From positions 62,001-126,000 of the forward strand of contig JADJRI010000010.1 in assembly GCA_016712275.1 (NCBI GenBank): DNA of 64,000 nucleotides, written 5' to 3'. This document shows positions 9,266 through 18,357 of the stretch, one piece after another. The notes under the pieces are model-generated. The model ran no database searches. It was given only the letters and a program-made list of their open reading frames with translations, and had not been told where the DNA came from. Position 1 is the stretch's first letter, and every line of letters starts with the position of its first letter. This DNA is from Planctomycetota bacterium. GTDB taxonomy: Bacteria > Planctomycetota > Phycisphaerae > UBA1845 > UTPLA1. The position numbers and the translations under genes are program-made.

Positions 9266-9428
9266 TAGATTCGGCATGTGCGTCCGAACCAAATGAATAT
9301 TCGCAGCCCGCCATTTGGTTACAGCGCGGGTATCGGGAGGCATATTTACATTCTTCAAGGACTCCTGGAGCCGTTCTCGCAATTTGACGTAATTCCTCGG
9401 CGCGGACGATTCGCGGGTTAATTGTATC

Positions 9429-11069
9429 ATGGCCGAACTTGTACCCGCGCCATTCGCTGATCTCATTCATCGCACGGTTCACGAGCTCAAGCTCGAAGAC
9501 GCGGTTTTTCACCTTCCACGACGAAAATGGTGGATTCCCAACCCGCAGGGCCCCAACCTATCCGTTCGATTTCACGACCGGCTTGCGGGAACGCCCGTCG
9601 GACCGGCCGCGGGACCGCACACGCAGATGGCGCAGAATCTGGTGTTGAGCTGGCTGGCCGGCTCGCGCATTCTTGAGTTGAAGACCATTCAAATCAACGA
9701 CCGGCTCAGGATTTCGCGACCCTGCATCGATGCAACCAACATCGGCTACAACATCGAATGGTCGCAGGAACTGCGAATCAACGAGGCGCTTCGCGAGTAT
9801 GTCGCGGGATGGATGCTGATTCATATTCTAATTCACGGCGGCATTCTCGGCGAATCGCCGATCGTCACGAGGGCCACGGAGACTCTTTTTGACATCAGCG
9901 TCGGTTACGATCTGGCCGGCATTCGATCGGCGCCTGTCACGGAATTCATTCGCAATCTGCAAGACGCCACCCGATTGGTTGAATCGCTTCGCAACGAGAT
10001 CCCACGCCAATATCCGCAATTTCGAGATATCGACTTTCCGAACGAGATTTCGAGAAGTATCACGTTGTCGACTTTTCATGGGTGTCCGGCCGGAGAAATC
10101 GAACGGATCTGCGAATATCTAATTGGCGATCTTGACTGCGACGTGGTGATAAAGATGAACCCGCCGATGCTCGGAAAAGCCCGTTTGGAGCACCTGCTGC
10201 ACGAGGTCATGGGTTATACCGAAATCACCGTCCCCGATCACGCCTATTCCAACGGCTTGCAATTCGATGAGTCGCTGGAGATTTGCGACCGTTTGTCGAA
10301 GCTGGCGGTATCTCGCGGCCGCAAGCTGGGGGCAAAGCTCTCGAATACACTGGAGGTGCACAACCATCGGGAATTTTTCACGCCGGAGAACAAGACGCAG
10401 TATTTGTCGGGGCAGCCGCTTCATGTCATTACTCTGACACTGGCGGACGAATTTCGAAAAGCCGTCGGCCCGAATTTCCCGCTGACATTCAGCGCGGGCG
10501 TCGACCGTCAGAATTTTTCCGGCCTCGTCGCCGCCGGCTTCCGGCCGATCACCGTCTGCACAGACCTGCTCAGGCCGGGCGGGTACGGACGCCTGCCCCC
10601 ATACCTTGCGGATCTTTCATCTGCGATGAAACGGATTGAAGCAGATACGATCGATCAGTTCATACAGAAATCTCCCGAAGACTTGTCGGCGCTCGCGGCC
10701 GCGACGCGGGAAGACCCGCGTTACCGCGCGGATGCCAATCGCAAGACACCGAAGCGAATCGGCACGCATTTGCAGACTTTTGACTGCGTGAACTGCGACA
10801 AGTGCCTGCCGGTGTGCCCCAACGCGGCCAACTTTATTTATTCGGCGGATATTCAAGCGATCGAATTCTTCGATTATGTGGTGGATGGCAATGACCTGCG
10901 CCAAGGCGAGAAGCGACGGGTGGCGGTTGAAAAGGCGGATCAGATTGCCAACTTTGCGGACTTTTGCAACGACTGCGGCAATTGCGACACGTTTTGCCCG
11001 GAGTATGACGGACCATTTATCAAGAAGCCGAATTTCTTCGGCAGCTTTGAATCGTGGAAATCGTTCTAA
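9429..11069 (+). CDS. YgfK-like Fe-S flavoprotein subunit (compact; main part before an in-frame stop)
   Basis: A 546-residue protein resembling the dihydropyrimidine-dehydrogenase-like N-terminal module and the ferredoxin-like C-terminus of E. coli YgfK, a putative selenate reductase subunit. TPVGPAAGPHTQMAQN and LSTFHGCPAGEIERICEYL correspond to the TIM-barrel flavin domain. CVNCDKCLPVCP and CNDCGNCDTFCP are two 4Fe-4S binding motifs. The central NADPH/FAD amidotransferase-like module of YgfK (hundreds of residues) is absent, so electrons would have to come from a partner. The frame stops at TAA 11067, yet the same frame continues with homologous sequence to 11387 (next entry). Substrate unknown. 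It lacks a clear ribosome-binding site. Confidence 0.75.
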   Translation: MAELVPAPFADLIHRTVHELKLEDAVFHLPRRKWWIPNPQGPNLSVRFHDRLAGTPVGPAAGPHTQMAQNLVLSWLAGSRILELKTIQINDRLRISRPCIDATNIGYNIEWSQELRINEALREYVAGWMLIHILIHGGILGESPIVTRATETLFDISVGYDLAGIRSAPVTEFIRNLQDATRLVESLRNEIPRQYPQFRDIDFPNEISRSITLSTFHGCPAGEIERICEYLIGDLDCDVVIKMNPPMLGKARLEHLLHEVMGYTEITVPDHAYSNGLQFDESLEICDRLSKLAVSRGRKLGAKLSNTLEVHNHREFFTPENKTQYLSGQPLHVITLTLADEFRKAVGPNFPLTFSAGVDRQNFSGLVAAGFRPITVCTDLLRPGGYGRLPPYLADLSSAMKRIEADTIDQFIQKSPEDLSALAAATREDPRYRADANRKTPKRIGTHLQTFDCVNCDKCLPVCPNAANFIYSADIQAIEFFDYVVDGNDLRQGEKRRVAVEKADQIANFADFCNDCGNCDTFCPEYDGPFIKKPNFFGSFESWKSF

Positions 11070-11387
11070 GGACGCGACGGATTCTTTGTGGAGTCCCGTG
11101 GATCTGACGCAAGCATCCTCGGCAGAATAAAGGGCCGGTCATACCGATTGGAGAAAGAGCCTTCCTGGAACGGAATTCGTTTCGACGATGGCAAAGTCTG
11201 TCTTTATATAGATGTCCAATCGCACGCCGTCGAACGCTGGTTCGCCTATGGACCAGCGGATGCAACCGGTCATGTGGTGGACATGACCGCGTTTCATACA
11301 ATGCGAATTCTGCTTGATTCGCTTCTAAAAGGCGATCGCGCCCATCAGGTTATTACGCATCGGTTCACGATGAATCATGCGAAATGA
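11070..11387 (+). pseudogene. C-terminal continuation of the YgfK-like protein after an in-frame TAA
   Basis: Directly after the TAA at 11067-11069 the same reading frame stays open for about 105 codons, starting GRDGFFVESRGSDASI. It resembles the C-terminal tail of YgfK (GFLVEDCRVRVRL in E. coli) and precedes a natural stop at 11387. There is no good start signal, although a GTG lies at 11088. I infer that one substitution or base-calling error truncated a gene whose original end is here. Confidence 0.55.
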
Positions 11388-11471
11388 GCCTGTGTTGACA
11401 GGGCAACGACGCCGATTTCTAATGGGGGTTTGCCTTACGGCGTAATGCCGGACGAGCAAACAATTTATCCC

Positions 11472-11544
<73 letters not shown>

Positions 11545-11716
11545 TTCAACACAAGACTTGACCGTCAATTCTCGATTCTCAATCATGCACAATTCTCTCA
11601 CCATCCATTAAGGTTGCGTGTTGTATTATTTCATTGAGATCAGTTGCGTTCGCGCCACCCCAGCGTATGGGGCACGGCGTGGTCAATCGTGTTCTCAAAA
11701 AAAAAGGAGACAAGCC

Positions 11717-12259
11717 ATGTTGAAACAGGGAAGAACTATCGCCATGGGTGGCCTCGTCTGTGCCATGCTCGGCGCTGTGGTTGCCGTGGCTCAATCGGGC
11801 GACACGGAACGGCGCGTCAAGGAAAACGAAGTTCCGGCGGCCGCGATGGCCGCTCTGAAAAAGCTGGCGGGCGGTGCGACCATCCACGAGTTCGAAGAAG
11901 AGACCATCAACGGCAAGAAATTCTACGAGGGCGAATGGAAGGGGCCGGACAGTCACATGGAGGCCAAGGTCACAGAAAACGGCGATGTTCTCGAGATTGA
12001 AGAATCGATCTCGGCGGACCAGGTGCCGGCCGCCGTACGCACCGAAGCCGAAAAGATGTCTGACAAAGGCGGCAAAATAAAATATGAGAAGATCACGCTC
12101 TTTGTTTACGAAGCTGAATTCCGCAAGGATGGCAAGGGCCACGAGATCATCCTGACACCTGACGGTCGCCGCTTTAAGCAGATTGAAGACGAAGATGAGG
12201 AAGGCGACGAGGATTTGGACGATGATGGTGATGATGATGATGATGACAACGATGACTGA
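11717..12259 (+). CDS. Secreted PepSY-like protein with acidic C-terminal tail
   Basis: ATG at 11717 follows AAGGAGA at a suitable distance. The 180-residue product has a signal peptide (residues 1-26, ending near AVVAVAQ). Two PepSY-like/beta-lactamase-inhibitor-like units follow, marked by VPAAAMAALKKLAGGATIHE and DQVPAAVRTEAEKM. The last 30 residues are almost all Asp and Glu. Such proteins are periplasmic and often sit beside an OmpR-type two-component system; the stub of such a regulator lies directly downstream. The acidic tail suggests cation binding, which is inference. Confidence 0.8.
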   Translation: MLKQGRTIAMGGLVCAMLGAVVAVAQSGDTERRVKENEVPAAAMAALKKLAGGATIHEFEEETINGKKFYEGEWKGPDSHMEAKVTENGDVLEIEESISADQVPAAVRTEAEKMSDKGGKIKYEKITLFVYEAEFRKDGKGHEIILTPDGRRFKQIEDEDEEGDEDLDDDGDDDDDDNDD

Positions 12260-12346
12260 TACTGCTCAGCGACTCAAAGTTGTCTCTCCAAGTCGATCGG
12301 ACACAGCGGAGCTTCAACGACGATTACATAAAACAGGATCGACGCC

Positions 12347-12480
12347 GTGAAGCTCCTGCTTATCGAGGATGATGAACTCCTGGGCTCATCGCCGCGCAGA
12401 GGACTCGCTAGGCAGTTTATGCGGTCGATTGGTCCGAGGAGCTGATGAAAACACTGGACGCGTCGCGCAAATTTTCTTGA
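12347..12480 (+). pseudogene. Remnant of an OmpR-type response regulator
   Basis: GTG at 12347 begins a reading VKLLLIEDDELLGSS, then RRGLA, the first strand and acidic pocket of a receiver domain. After a one-base shift near 12412 the frame reads YAVDWSEELM, the expected next segment. The similarity then stops and the frame ends at 12480. Only about 30 of the usual 220 residues remain. The rest seems to have been deleted when the convergent methyltransferase gene (ending at 12386) came to lie here. With the PepSY-like gene upstream, this looks like the ruin of a PepSY/two-component operon. Confidence 0.6.
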
Positions 12481-13282
12481 GGCGCTCTCGGGTTATCGCG
12501 ACGGCGCGCGATTCGATATCGCAACCGATCGCGCGTCGACCCAAGCCCATGGCGGCCACCAAAGTCGTGCCGCTGCCGCAAAAAAAATCTGCGATGAGAT
12601 CGCCCTCGCGGGAGCTGGACCGAATGATCCGCTCCAGCAAAGCGACCGGCTTCTGCGTCGGCCAATCGACCCGTTCCAGAGAGACCGTCGAAAGGAATGG
12701 CATGTCCCAAACATCGCTGAGTGCCGGCCCGGCGGCATTAAAGTAGAGCCGCCCTTTTTTGGTGTTCTTGTATGGCCGACCGTCTTCGTCGTAATTCAAT
12801 CCGTCGGTTCGAAACGTGCCTTCCCGCTGCACTTGAAAAGAATGCGATCCGGCTTTTTTGGCATAAACCAGAATCGTATCGTGCTTTCGGGCAAACCACT
12901 TCGTGGAGAGCCCTCCGGTGCGATAATGCCAGATAACTTCGTTGAGAAAATTCCTCTCGCCGAAGATTGTATCGAGCAGGACACGAACATAGTGGGCAGC
13001 CCGCCAATCGAGATGCACATAGAGCGTCCCTCGTTCGGAAAGCAGCCGATGGCATTCGCTCAGCCGCGGATGCAGAAATGCGAGGAACTGCTTGAGTCCG
13101 CCCGACCAGCGGTCATCATACTTGGCGCCGGACGCACGATGCGTGCGTTTTCTTTGCGTGACAAAGGGAGGGTCGATATAGATCAAATCGCATACGCCGT
13201 CGTCGAGCGATTTCATGAATTCAATATTGTCTGCACACTGCACGGCATCAAATGGGGAAGTACGAACTATTCGTCGCGCCAC
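12386..13282 (-). CDS. DNA methyltransferase, beta-type amino-MTase (N6-A or N4-C)
   Basis: A 298-residue site-specific DNA methyltransferase. The catalytic motif IYIDPPF (residues 35-40) comes before the target-recognition region and the SAM-binding motif FFCGSGTTLVAAM near residue 235, the beta order typical of type III and orphan enzymes. WPTQKPVALLERII supplies the motif X helix. It starts with GTG at 13282, overlapping the stop of the PAS-Fis gene by one base, so translation is likely coupled. No restriction endonuclease is nearby. The C-terminal 20 residues are low complexity and overlap, on the opposite strand, the response-regulator stub. Confidence 0.85.
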   Translation of the reverse strand: MARRIVRTSPFDAVQCADNIEFMKSLDDGVCDLIYIDPPFVTQRKRTHRASGAKYDDRWSGGLKQFLAFLHPRLSECHRLLSERGTLYVHLDWRAAHYVRVLLDTIFGERNFLNEVIWHYRTGGLSTKWFARKHDTILVYAKKAGSHSFQVQREGTFRTDGLNYDEDGRPYKNTKKGRLYFNAAGPALSDVWDMPFLSTVSLERVDWPTQKPVALLERIIRSSSREGDLIADFFCGSGTTLVAAMGLGRRAIGCDIESRAVAITRERLKKICATRPVFSSAPRTNRPHKLPSESSARR

Positions 13283-13950
13283 TATTTTGCATTGGGATCG
13301 ATGCCCAGCGCCTCCATGCGACGATAAAGCCGGCGCGATATTCCCATCAGGTCCGCTGCCTTGTTGCGCTGCCAGCCGGCCGCCGCCAATGCCTTAAGTA
13401 TCGCACGTCGCTCGACATCTTCAAGGTGCTTGTCCAATAGCATCGATGGTTCATGGGTTGCCGCGAAACTTGAATCTTGGGATGCTGCCGCAGACTCCGC
13501 ATCCTTTGCGCCAAGCGCCGGATCTTCGGTCACTGGAACCGCGTGTTTCAAATCTTCGGCAGACAACTCTCGAATGACTCCCAGAACGAATTGGACATTT
13601 CCTTGCGCGTCTTTGAGCGCTGTGTAAAACGTATCGACCCACGATTTTCGTCCATCGCGCCTTGCGAATTCCATTCGTTGTCTTTTTGCGTCGCATGTTC
13701 CTTCAAACAAAGCTCGTGTAGGACATAAGACGCCTGTCAGTGCGCGACCATGCTTGTCGCGCCAGACAACGACATCCCCGTATGTACATTGAGCGCCCAG
13801 GATTTCATCCGACGAATATCCCGTTATTCGCTCACATCCGGCATTGAAAAAAACATAGGTGCGTCGACGATTGATAAGAAACAAGCCGTCATGACAAATT
13901 GAAAGTACATTGGCGATCGAATTTGCATCATTACCGACGTGTATGGACAT
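13282..13950 (-). CDS. PAS-domain transcriptional regulator with Fis-type HTH
   Basis: A 222-residue protein. Residues 10-130 form a PAS domain (NVLSICHDGLFLINRR, then FNAGCERITGYSSDEILG) with a PAC-like end (WVDTFYTALKDAQGNVQFVL). Residues 180-218 form a Fis/NtrC-type helix-turn-helix (ILKALAAAGWQRNKAADLMG). It lacks the AAA+ domain of sigma-54 activators, so it cannot act as a classical enhancer-binding protein. PAS domains sense ligands or redox state. It is the first gene of a two-gene unit with the methyltransferase, suggesting that it controls or works with DNA methylation (inference). Confidence 0.85.
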   Translation of the reverse strand: MSIHVGNDANSIANVLSICHDGLFLINRRRTYVFFNAGCERITGYSSDEILGAQCTYGDVVVWRDKHGRALTGVLCPTRALFEGTCDAKRQRMEFARRDGRKSWVDTFYTALKDAQGNVQFVLGVIRELSAEDLKHAVPVTEDPALGAKDAESAAASQDSSFAATHEPSMLLDKHLEDVERRAILKALAAAGWQRNKAADLMGISRRLYRRMEALGIDPNAK

Positions 13951-14208
13951 GTGTCACCTCGAACAGAAAACCACTGTTTCCTTGGTCGACTGGTGGACTC
14001 AGACAACGTACGGAATAAATATGGAGCATGCGTTGATTAGCTCGCATAATTCTAGCAATGCCATCGGCAATGGAATAGGGAATTCCCCAATTAATTTGAG
14101 GGAAGACCGAATAAACATGCAAGTCTCTGAGAATCAGCCATTTAAGGGGATCGTAGGGCTTCGCCGCAAATCAAGTTGGAATCGGTTCAACGAGAATCTC
14201 CATGGAGA

Positions 14209-15006
14209 TTAGTAGTTTTCGGGACCGCGCGTCACCCTGGGGATGGCCGTGCCGGGTGGAAGGCACGAAGGAGAAACATCATCAGCGCTGCCGAGACCGA
14301 ATTGTTCTCGTAAGGAGGCCAATTTCGCAACTTCCTCAGGCGGGAGCGATTTGATACGGCCGAGTTGTTGCGCCATGTATATGACATGTGCGCCGTGTTC
14401 GAGCTTTTCCAGCTTATGAAGGGCATCATAAAGCGTTTTACCGACGGTAAAGGAGCCATGACGATCGAGAACCAATGCATCGAACCGGCCCACCCACTCT
14501 TTAACAACCGTGGCGCCCTCCACGGTTGCCGGTGTGGCATAGGCGGTAACAGGCACGCGGCCGAAGGCGATAATCACTTCCGGTAAGGCACATGGATCAA
14601 TCGCCACACCCGCAAGCGTCATGGCTATTACCGTGGGTGGATGCGCGTGAATGGCCGCCAAAATATCCGGTCGACTTTCATAGGCACATAAGTGCATCCA
14701 GCGCTCGCTGGAGGGTTTGGTCGAACCGGCCATGGCGTCTCCGCGGAAATTGATTGCGGAAATCGCCGCGGGATCGAGCATTCCCAGACACGATCCGCTT
14801 GGTGTTATGAGTATTCGATCCGGCCCGACACGCGCGGAAATATTGCCATCCGTCCCGGCCACCAAGCCGGATCGGTGCATGCGTCGACCCACGTCGCAGA
14901 TTTCACGACGTATTTGCCACTCGCCTCCGTTCATATTCGAAAGAGGATATCGCATGTCGCCTTGCGCGGGTAGATGAAGATAACGTGTCGTTTCTTGCCG
15001 CTCCAT
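14209..15006 (-). CDS. Class II aldolase/adducin-family protein (fuculose-phosphate aldolase-like)
   Basis: A 265-residue protein with the class II aldolase fold. GLVAGTDGNISARVGPDRIL and ITPSGSCLG form the phosphate-binding N-terminal part, SSERWMH supplies the catalytic Glu, and AIHAHPP and LDRHGSFTVG hold the zinc histidines. FucA, RhaD and AraD relatives split or epimerise sugar phosphates into dihydroxyacetone phosphate and an aldehyde. The usual Asn before the last His is Arg here. The first 24 residues are not conserved, so the true start may be the Met at about residue 25. It stands alone; the substrate cannot be given. Confidence 0.82.
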   Translation of the reverse strand: MERQETTRYLHLPAQGDMRYPLSNMNGGEWQIRREICDVGRRMHRSGLVAGTDGNISARVGPDRILITPSGSCLGMLDPAAISAINFRGDAMAGSTKPSSERWMHLCAYESRPDILAAIHAHPPTVIAMTLAGVAIDPCALPEVIIAFGRVPVTAYATPATVEGATVVKEWVGRFDALVLDRHGSFTVGKTLYDALHKLEKLEHGAHVIYMAQQLGRIKSLPPEEVAKLASLREQFGLGSADDVSPSCLPPGTAIPRVTRGPENY

Positions 15007-15078
15007 ACCCGGCAGGCTAGCATTCCACCACAGAAGCAGTGCTCAAATTGAAATCGTGACTTCTTGGGGAGACGCACC

Positions 15079-16281
15079 ATGACGCACAAAACGCGCGATC
15101 GCGCCTGTATCCTGTCGCTGGGCCTTTGCATTGTGACGACACTTGCGCATGCCGAAGACTGGCCGAATTGGCGGGGTCCGAGGTATGACGGCTCTTCAAA
15201 TGAAACCAACTTCAAGAAAAGCTGGACAGATGACTTAAAGAAGCTCTGGGATTTGCCGATCGGATCGGCCTATAGCGGAATTAGTGTTGTTGGCAACCGT
15301 GCCTATACCTGTGGAATCGAAAAAGACAAGCAAACACTCTTTTGCATCGACGTGAACAACGGCAAGATCATCTGGAAATCACCGATTGAGGATAATTTCA
15401 AAAATGAGTGGGGAAATGGCTCGCGAGGCACGCCAACAGTCAACGACAGCCGTGTGTACATCATGGGGGCAAACGGCACCGTATGTTGTTTTGAAGCGGC
15501 GGACGGCAAGAAAGTCTGGTCGCGAGAATTCAGCAACCGTCCGATGTGGGGTTATTCGTCATCCGTGCTGATCCATGACGATCTTGCGATCATCACGCCG
15601 GGCGGCAAGGATGGCGCGGTCCGGGCGCTGAAGAAGTCGACCGGTCGCGAAGCATGGCACTGCGGCGACGACGACTCGCCGGGATACTCGACACCCTATC
15701 CATTCAGTTTCGATGGCCGTGACTATGTCGTTTCTTTTCTAGGAACCGGCGCGATTATCGCCGACATCAAGACCGGAAAGGAAGTCGCTCGCATTCCCTG
15801 GAAAACCGACTGGAATGTCAATGCTGCGACACCCATTTATCACAAGGGCTATCTATGGCTCGGATCGGGGTACCGCACCGGCTGCGGCGTGTTCAAACTC
15901 AGCAAGGCCGGCGACCAGATTGATGCCGAAGAAGTTTGGAAAAGCTCCGTCATGCTCAACAAGTTTCAGACGCCCGTTCTTCACGATGGCAAGCTCTACG
16001 CCTTTGATGAGCGTGCGTTCAAATGCGTTGATTTCAAGACAGGGAAACTCGAGTGGCGCGAGCGCGGCGAGAATGGCACAATCATTCTTGCCGACGGCCA
16101 GCTCATCACTTTGACGGAAAAAGGCCGGCTTCGAATTGGAAAGGCGCCGGAATCGGGATTCACTCCGACCGGGGAAGCCGACATTTTGGACGATCGCTGT
16201 TGGACCGTGCCGACGCTTTCAAATGGCAAGCTCTATGCCCGCAATTTGGAGCGAGTTGTCTGTTACGATCTGTCCGAATGA
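15079..16281 (+). CDS. Secreted PQQ-like beta-propeller protein
   Basis: ATG at 15079 follows GGGGAG with a 7-base spacer. The 400-residue protein has a signal peptide (to about residue 25, TTLAHAEDWPNWRGP). The WPNWRGP opening is typical of planctomycete BamB-like proteins. Repeated blades carry motifs such as LFCIDVNNGKIIWK, VCCFEAADGKKVWS and FKCVDFKTGKLEWR. These outer-compartment propellers are often called BamB-like, but a role in outer-membrane assembly is unproven here. It converges on the SpoIIE-phosphatase gene with a 15-base gap. Confidence 0.88.
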   Translation: MTHKTRDRACILSLGLCIVTTLAHAEDWPNWRGPRYDGSSNETNFKKSWTDDLKKLWDLPIGSAYSGISVVGNRAYTCGIEKDKQTLFCIDVNNGKIIWKSPIEDNFKNEWGNGSRGTPTVNDSRVYIMGANGTVCCFEAADGKKVWSREFSNRPMWGYSSSVLIHDDLAIITPGGKDGAVRALKKSTGREAWHCGDDDSPGYSTPYPFSFDGRDYVVSFLGTGAIIADIKTGKEVARIPWKTDWNVNAATPIYHKGYLWLGSGYRTGCGVFKLSKAGDQIDAEEVWKSSVMLNKFQTPVLHDGKLYAFDERAFKCVDFKTGKLEWRERGENGTIILADGQLITLTEKGRLRIGKAPESGFTPTGEADILDDRCWTVPTLSNGKLYARNLERVVCYDLSE

Positions 16282-16296
16282 GGCCGGAGCTTTCGC

Positions 16297-17938
16297 TTAG
16301 TTTCGCTTTACCACAACAAGCGTAACATCGTCCGCGGGGTCGCGCGGGGCGCAATGCTGGCGCGCCTGACGCGCCAATCCCTGGGCCACCTCATGGGCCG
16401 AATGCCGGACGAGTTTCTTCAGCTCCATGCTCATCCCCTGCATTCCGAATTCTTCGTGATCGGCGTTTGAGCATTCGGTCATGCCATCGCTGGACAGTAC
16501 CATGACACTGTCGTTGTCCAACCGGCGCGATACAACACATTCTTCCCATTCGGGCATGATTCCCAGGGGAATGCCCACTTTGTCGGGAAACTCCTCGACG
16601 TCTCCGTTTCGCAAGAGCCATAAGGGTGCATGGTGGCCGGCGTTCTCAATTTCCACGCAATCGCCTTCCACCGAAAAACGAACACAATCATCGTCGCGAA
16701 ACAATCCGGCGGAATGCTCGAATTCAAAGCCGCGTTTACACCGTTGATGATGGCCGCCAACGCCTCATGTTCGCGCACCGATTGGCGAAACGAACTCTGC
16801 AAGATCGCGGTTACAAAAGCAGCCGGTACACCCTTGCCGGAAACATCCGCAATACTGACCAGAAGCCGTCCCTTGGCGTCGAAACGAACATCGTAGATGT
16901 CGCCGCTCATCTGGTCCGCCGGATGATTCAGCGCGGCCACCTCCCCCCAGGCAGGTTGCGGGATCGGCGAAGGCATGAGCATTTTCTGCATTTCGCGGCC
17001 GACATCGATGCGCCCTTTGAGCCGGGAAAGCTCGCGGGTCTTGGCTTGAAGTTCATCGACGCTGACGGCCCCCGCCGCCAGGTCGACAGCAGCCATCGCA
17101 AAATCAAGATCACCGGGTTGAAACGGCATGCGCATCAAATCGCGATCGGCATACAGCACGGCCCGTGCCTGTCCATCCACCATGACCGGTACGCAAATGA
17201 CCGACCCCGATCGAGAATCGACAAGGCTTCGCGCATCGGCATACCGCTCGTCCTGCAAAACCTGTTGAATCAGCATGGCCTTGCCCGACGCCACAGTGTC
17301 ACGCAGCACCGACTGGCTGATGCCCAATGGCTGTCAATGTCGGCTGTCCGTGCTCCGGGGAGCAAGCCGAAACAGCCCGCCCTTTTCCCTCAACGCCGAC
17401 CACCACACCGGTCAGCCGCCAGACAACGCTGGAGGGCTGCATGCATGATCTGCCAGAACGAACCATTGTCTTTCCTCGCCAAGATCAACCGTGCCATGGC
17501 GTACAGGTCTTCCAGCCGTTGCTGAATGACGGAACCCGCGTCCTGTGAATCGCGAACATATGTGGGTACCACGCCGGTAAAGCTGAGATGAATTGACCGG
17601 TCCGATGCCGCCGTCTGCCCTTCGGCGCGATCATCGAGATAGTTCATGGAGAATGGGCGAATATCGATGACATCGCCCGGTACAAGGGTGGCCTCCGTGA
17701 TTTTTCTACCATTGACCCGAAGGCCGCGCGAACCGTTCTGATCGATCAACCGCCAGCCTTCGCCACATCGTTCCAGAACAGCATGCAATTGGGAGATTTC
17801 GTCGTCTTCCAAACGGACATCGCAGTCAATCGAGCGGCCTATCGTGCGGCGATCGCCTGAAAGCCGGACATCGCCGAGAAGATGCAGCTCCCGGCGAATC
17901 ATGAGCCGAAATTGAGGGGTGGATTCTGTTGACGGCAT
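16297..17938 (-). CDS. FHA-GAF-SpoIIE (PP2C) serine phosphatase, three frameshifts
   Basis: One gene split over several frames. From 17938: an FHA domain (TIGRSIDCDVRLEDDEISQL, then QNGSRGLRVNG), then a GAF domain beginning LYAMARLILARK. It continues after shifts near 17403 and 17330 into LGISQSVLRDTVASG and ICVPVMVDGQARAVLYADRD. A SpoIIE/RsbU phosphatase follows (VGREMQKMLMPSPIPQP, MSGDIYDV, SIADVSGKGVPAAF). A third shift near 16678 leads to IENAGHHAPLWLL, SSDGMTEC and the final DDVTLVVVKRN. Such proteins dephosphorylate anti-sigma antagonists or related switches; FHA binds phosphothreonine, linking it to the Ser/Thr kinases common in this lineage. No partner-switch genes are adjacent. Confidence 0.8.
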
Positions 17939-18357
17939 ACCCGTTACATCTCACACAAGGAAACCCGATCGTTGCGATCGCCATCTCGGATGAAAATTTT
18001 CGCGCGAAGCCATGCCGGCTCCGGATGTCGAGGCTGCGGACCGACCTGGCCCGGCTCGCGAAAAGGCTTCGTCATTTTCTGCGCAGGTCGGGTTGAATCA
18101 CATGGATTCTATCCTATTTTCAGACCCTGTGGTGATCGGCGTTATCAGACGATTGGCGGCGTACTGATTGGGGGCCGAAATATGAGCCGCCCCGACGCCT
18201 TTTCTTGAAGCAAACCTCACAGACTCATATACTTGAAGGTCGCGGGGGATCGGTTTGCCCAACGCAAACCTATCCGAATGTCATTTGTCATACCAAGCCT
18301 CACCGACCGATGATACGGTTGTACCGTCTGTTTTTGCCAACGGAATCACAAAAACCC
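17939..18357. other. Intergenic stretch without a supported gene
   Basis: About 420 bases between two divergent genes. One plus-strand frame of 78 codons is open but has no ribosome-binding site or family resemblance. GATCGTTGCGATC at about 17969-17981 is a short inverted repeat. The stretch presumably holds both promoters. Confidence 0.35.

Noticed and set aside
9293..9421. Possible fourth microprotein after copy 3
   Set aside because: The frame has an ATG but no ribosome-binding site, no N-terminal Cys motif and no F-x-C end.
11067..11069. In-frame TAA considered as recoding (stop reassigned to an amino acid)
   Set aside because: TAA is used as a normal stop elsewhere in the window and is not a selenocysteine or pyrrolysine codon, so mutation or base error is simpler.
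13951..14208. Open frames between the PAS-Fis and aldolase genes
   Set aside because: No ribosome-binding sites or family similarity; the region more likely holds the PAS-Fis promoter.
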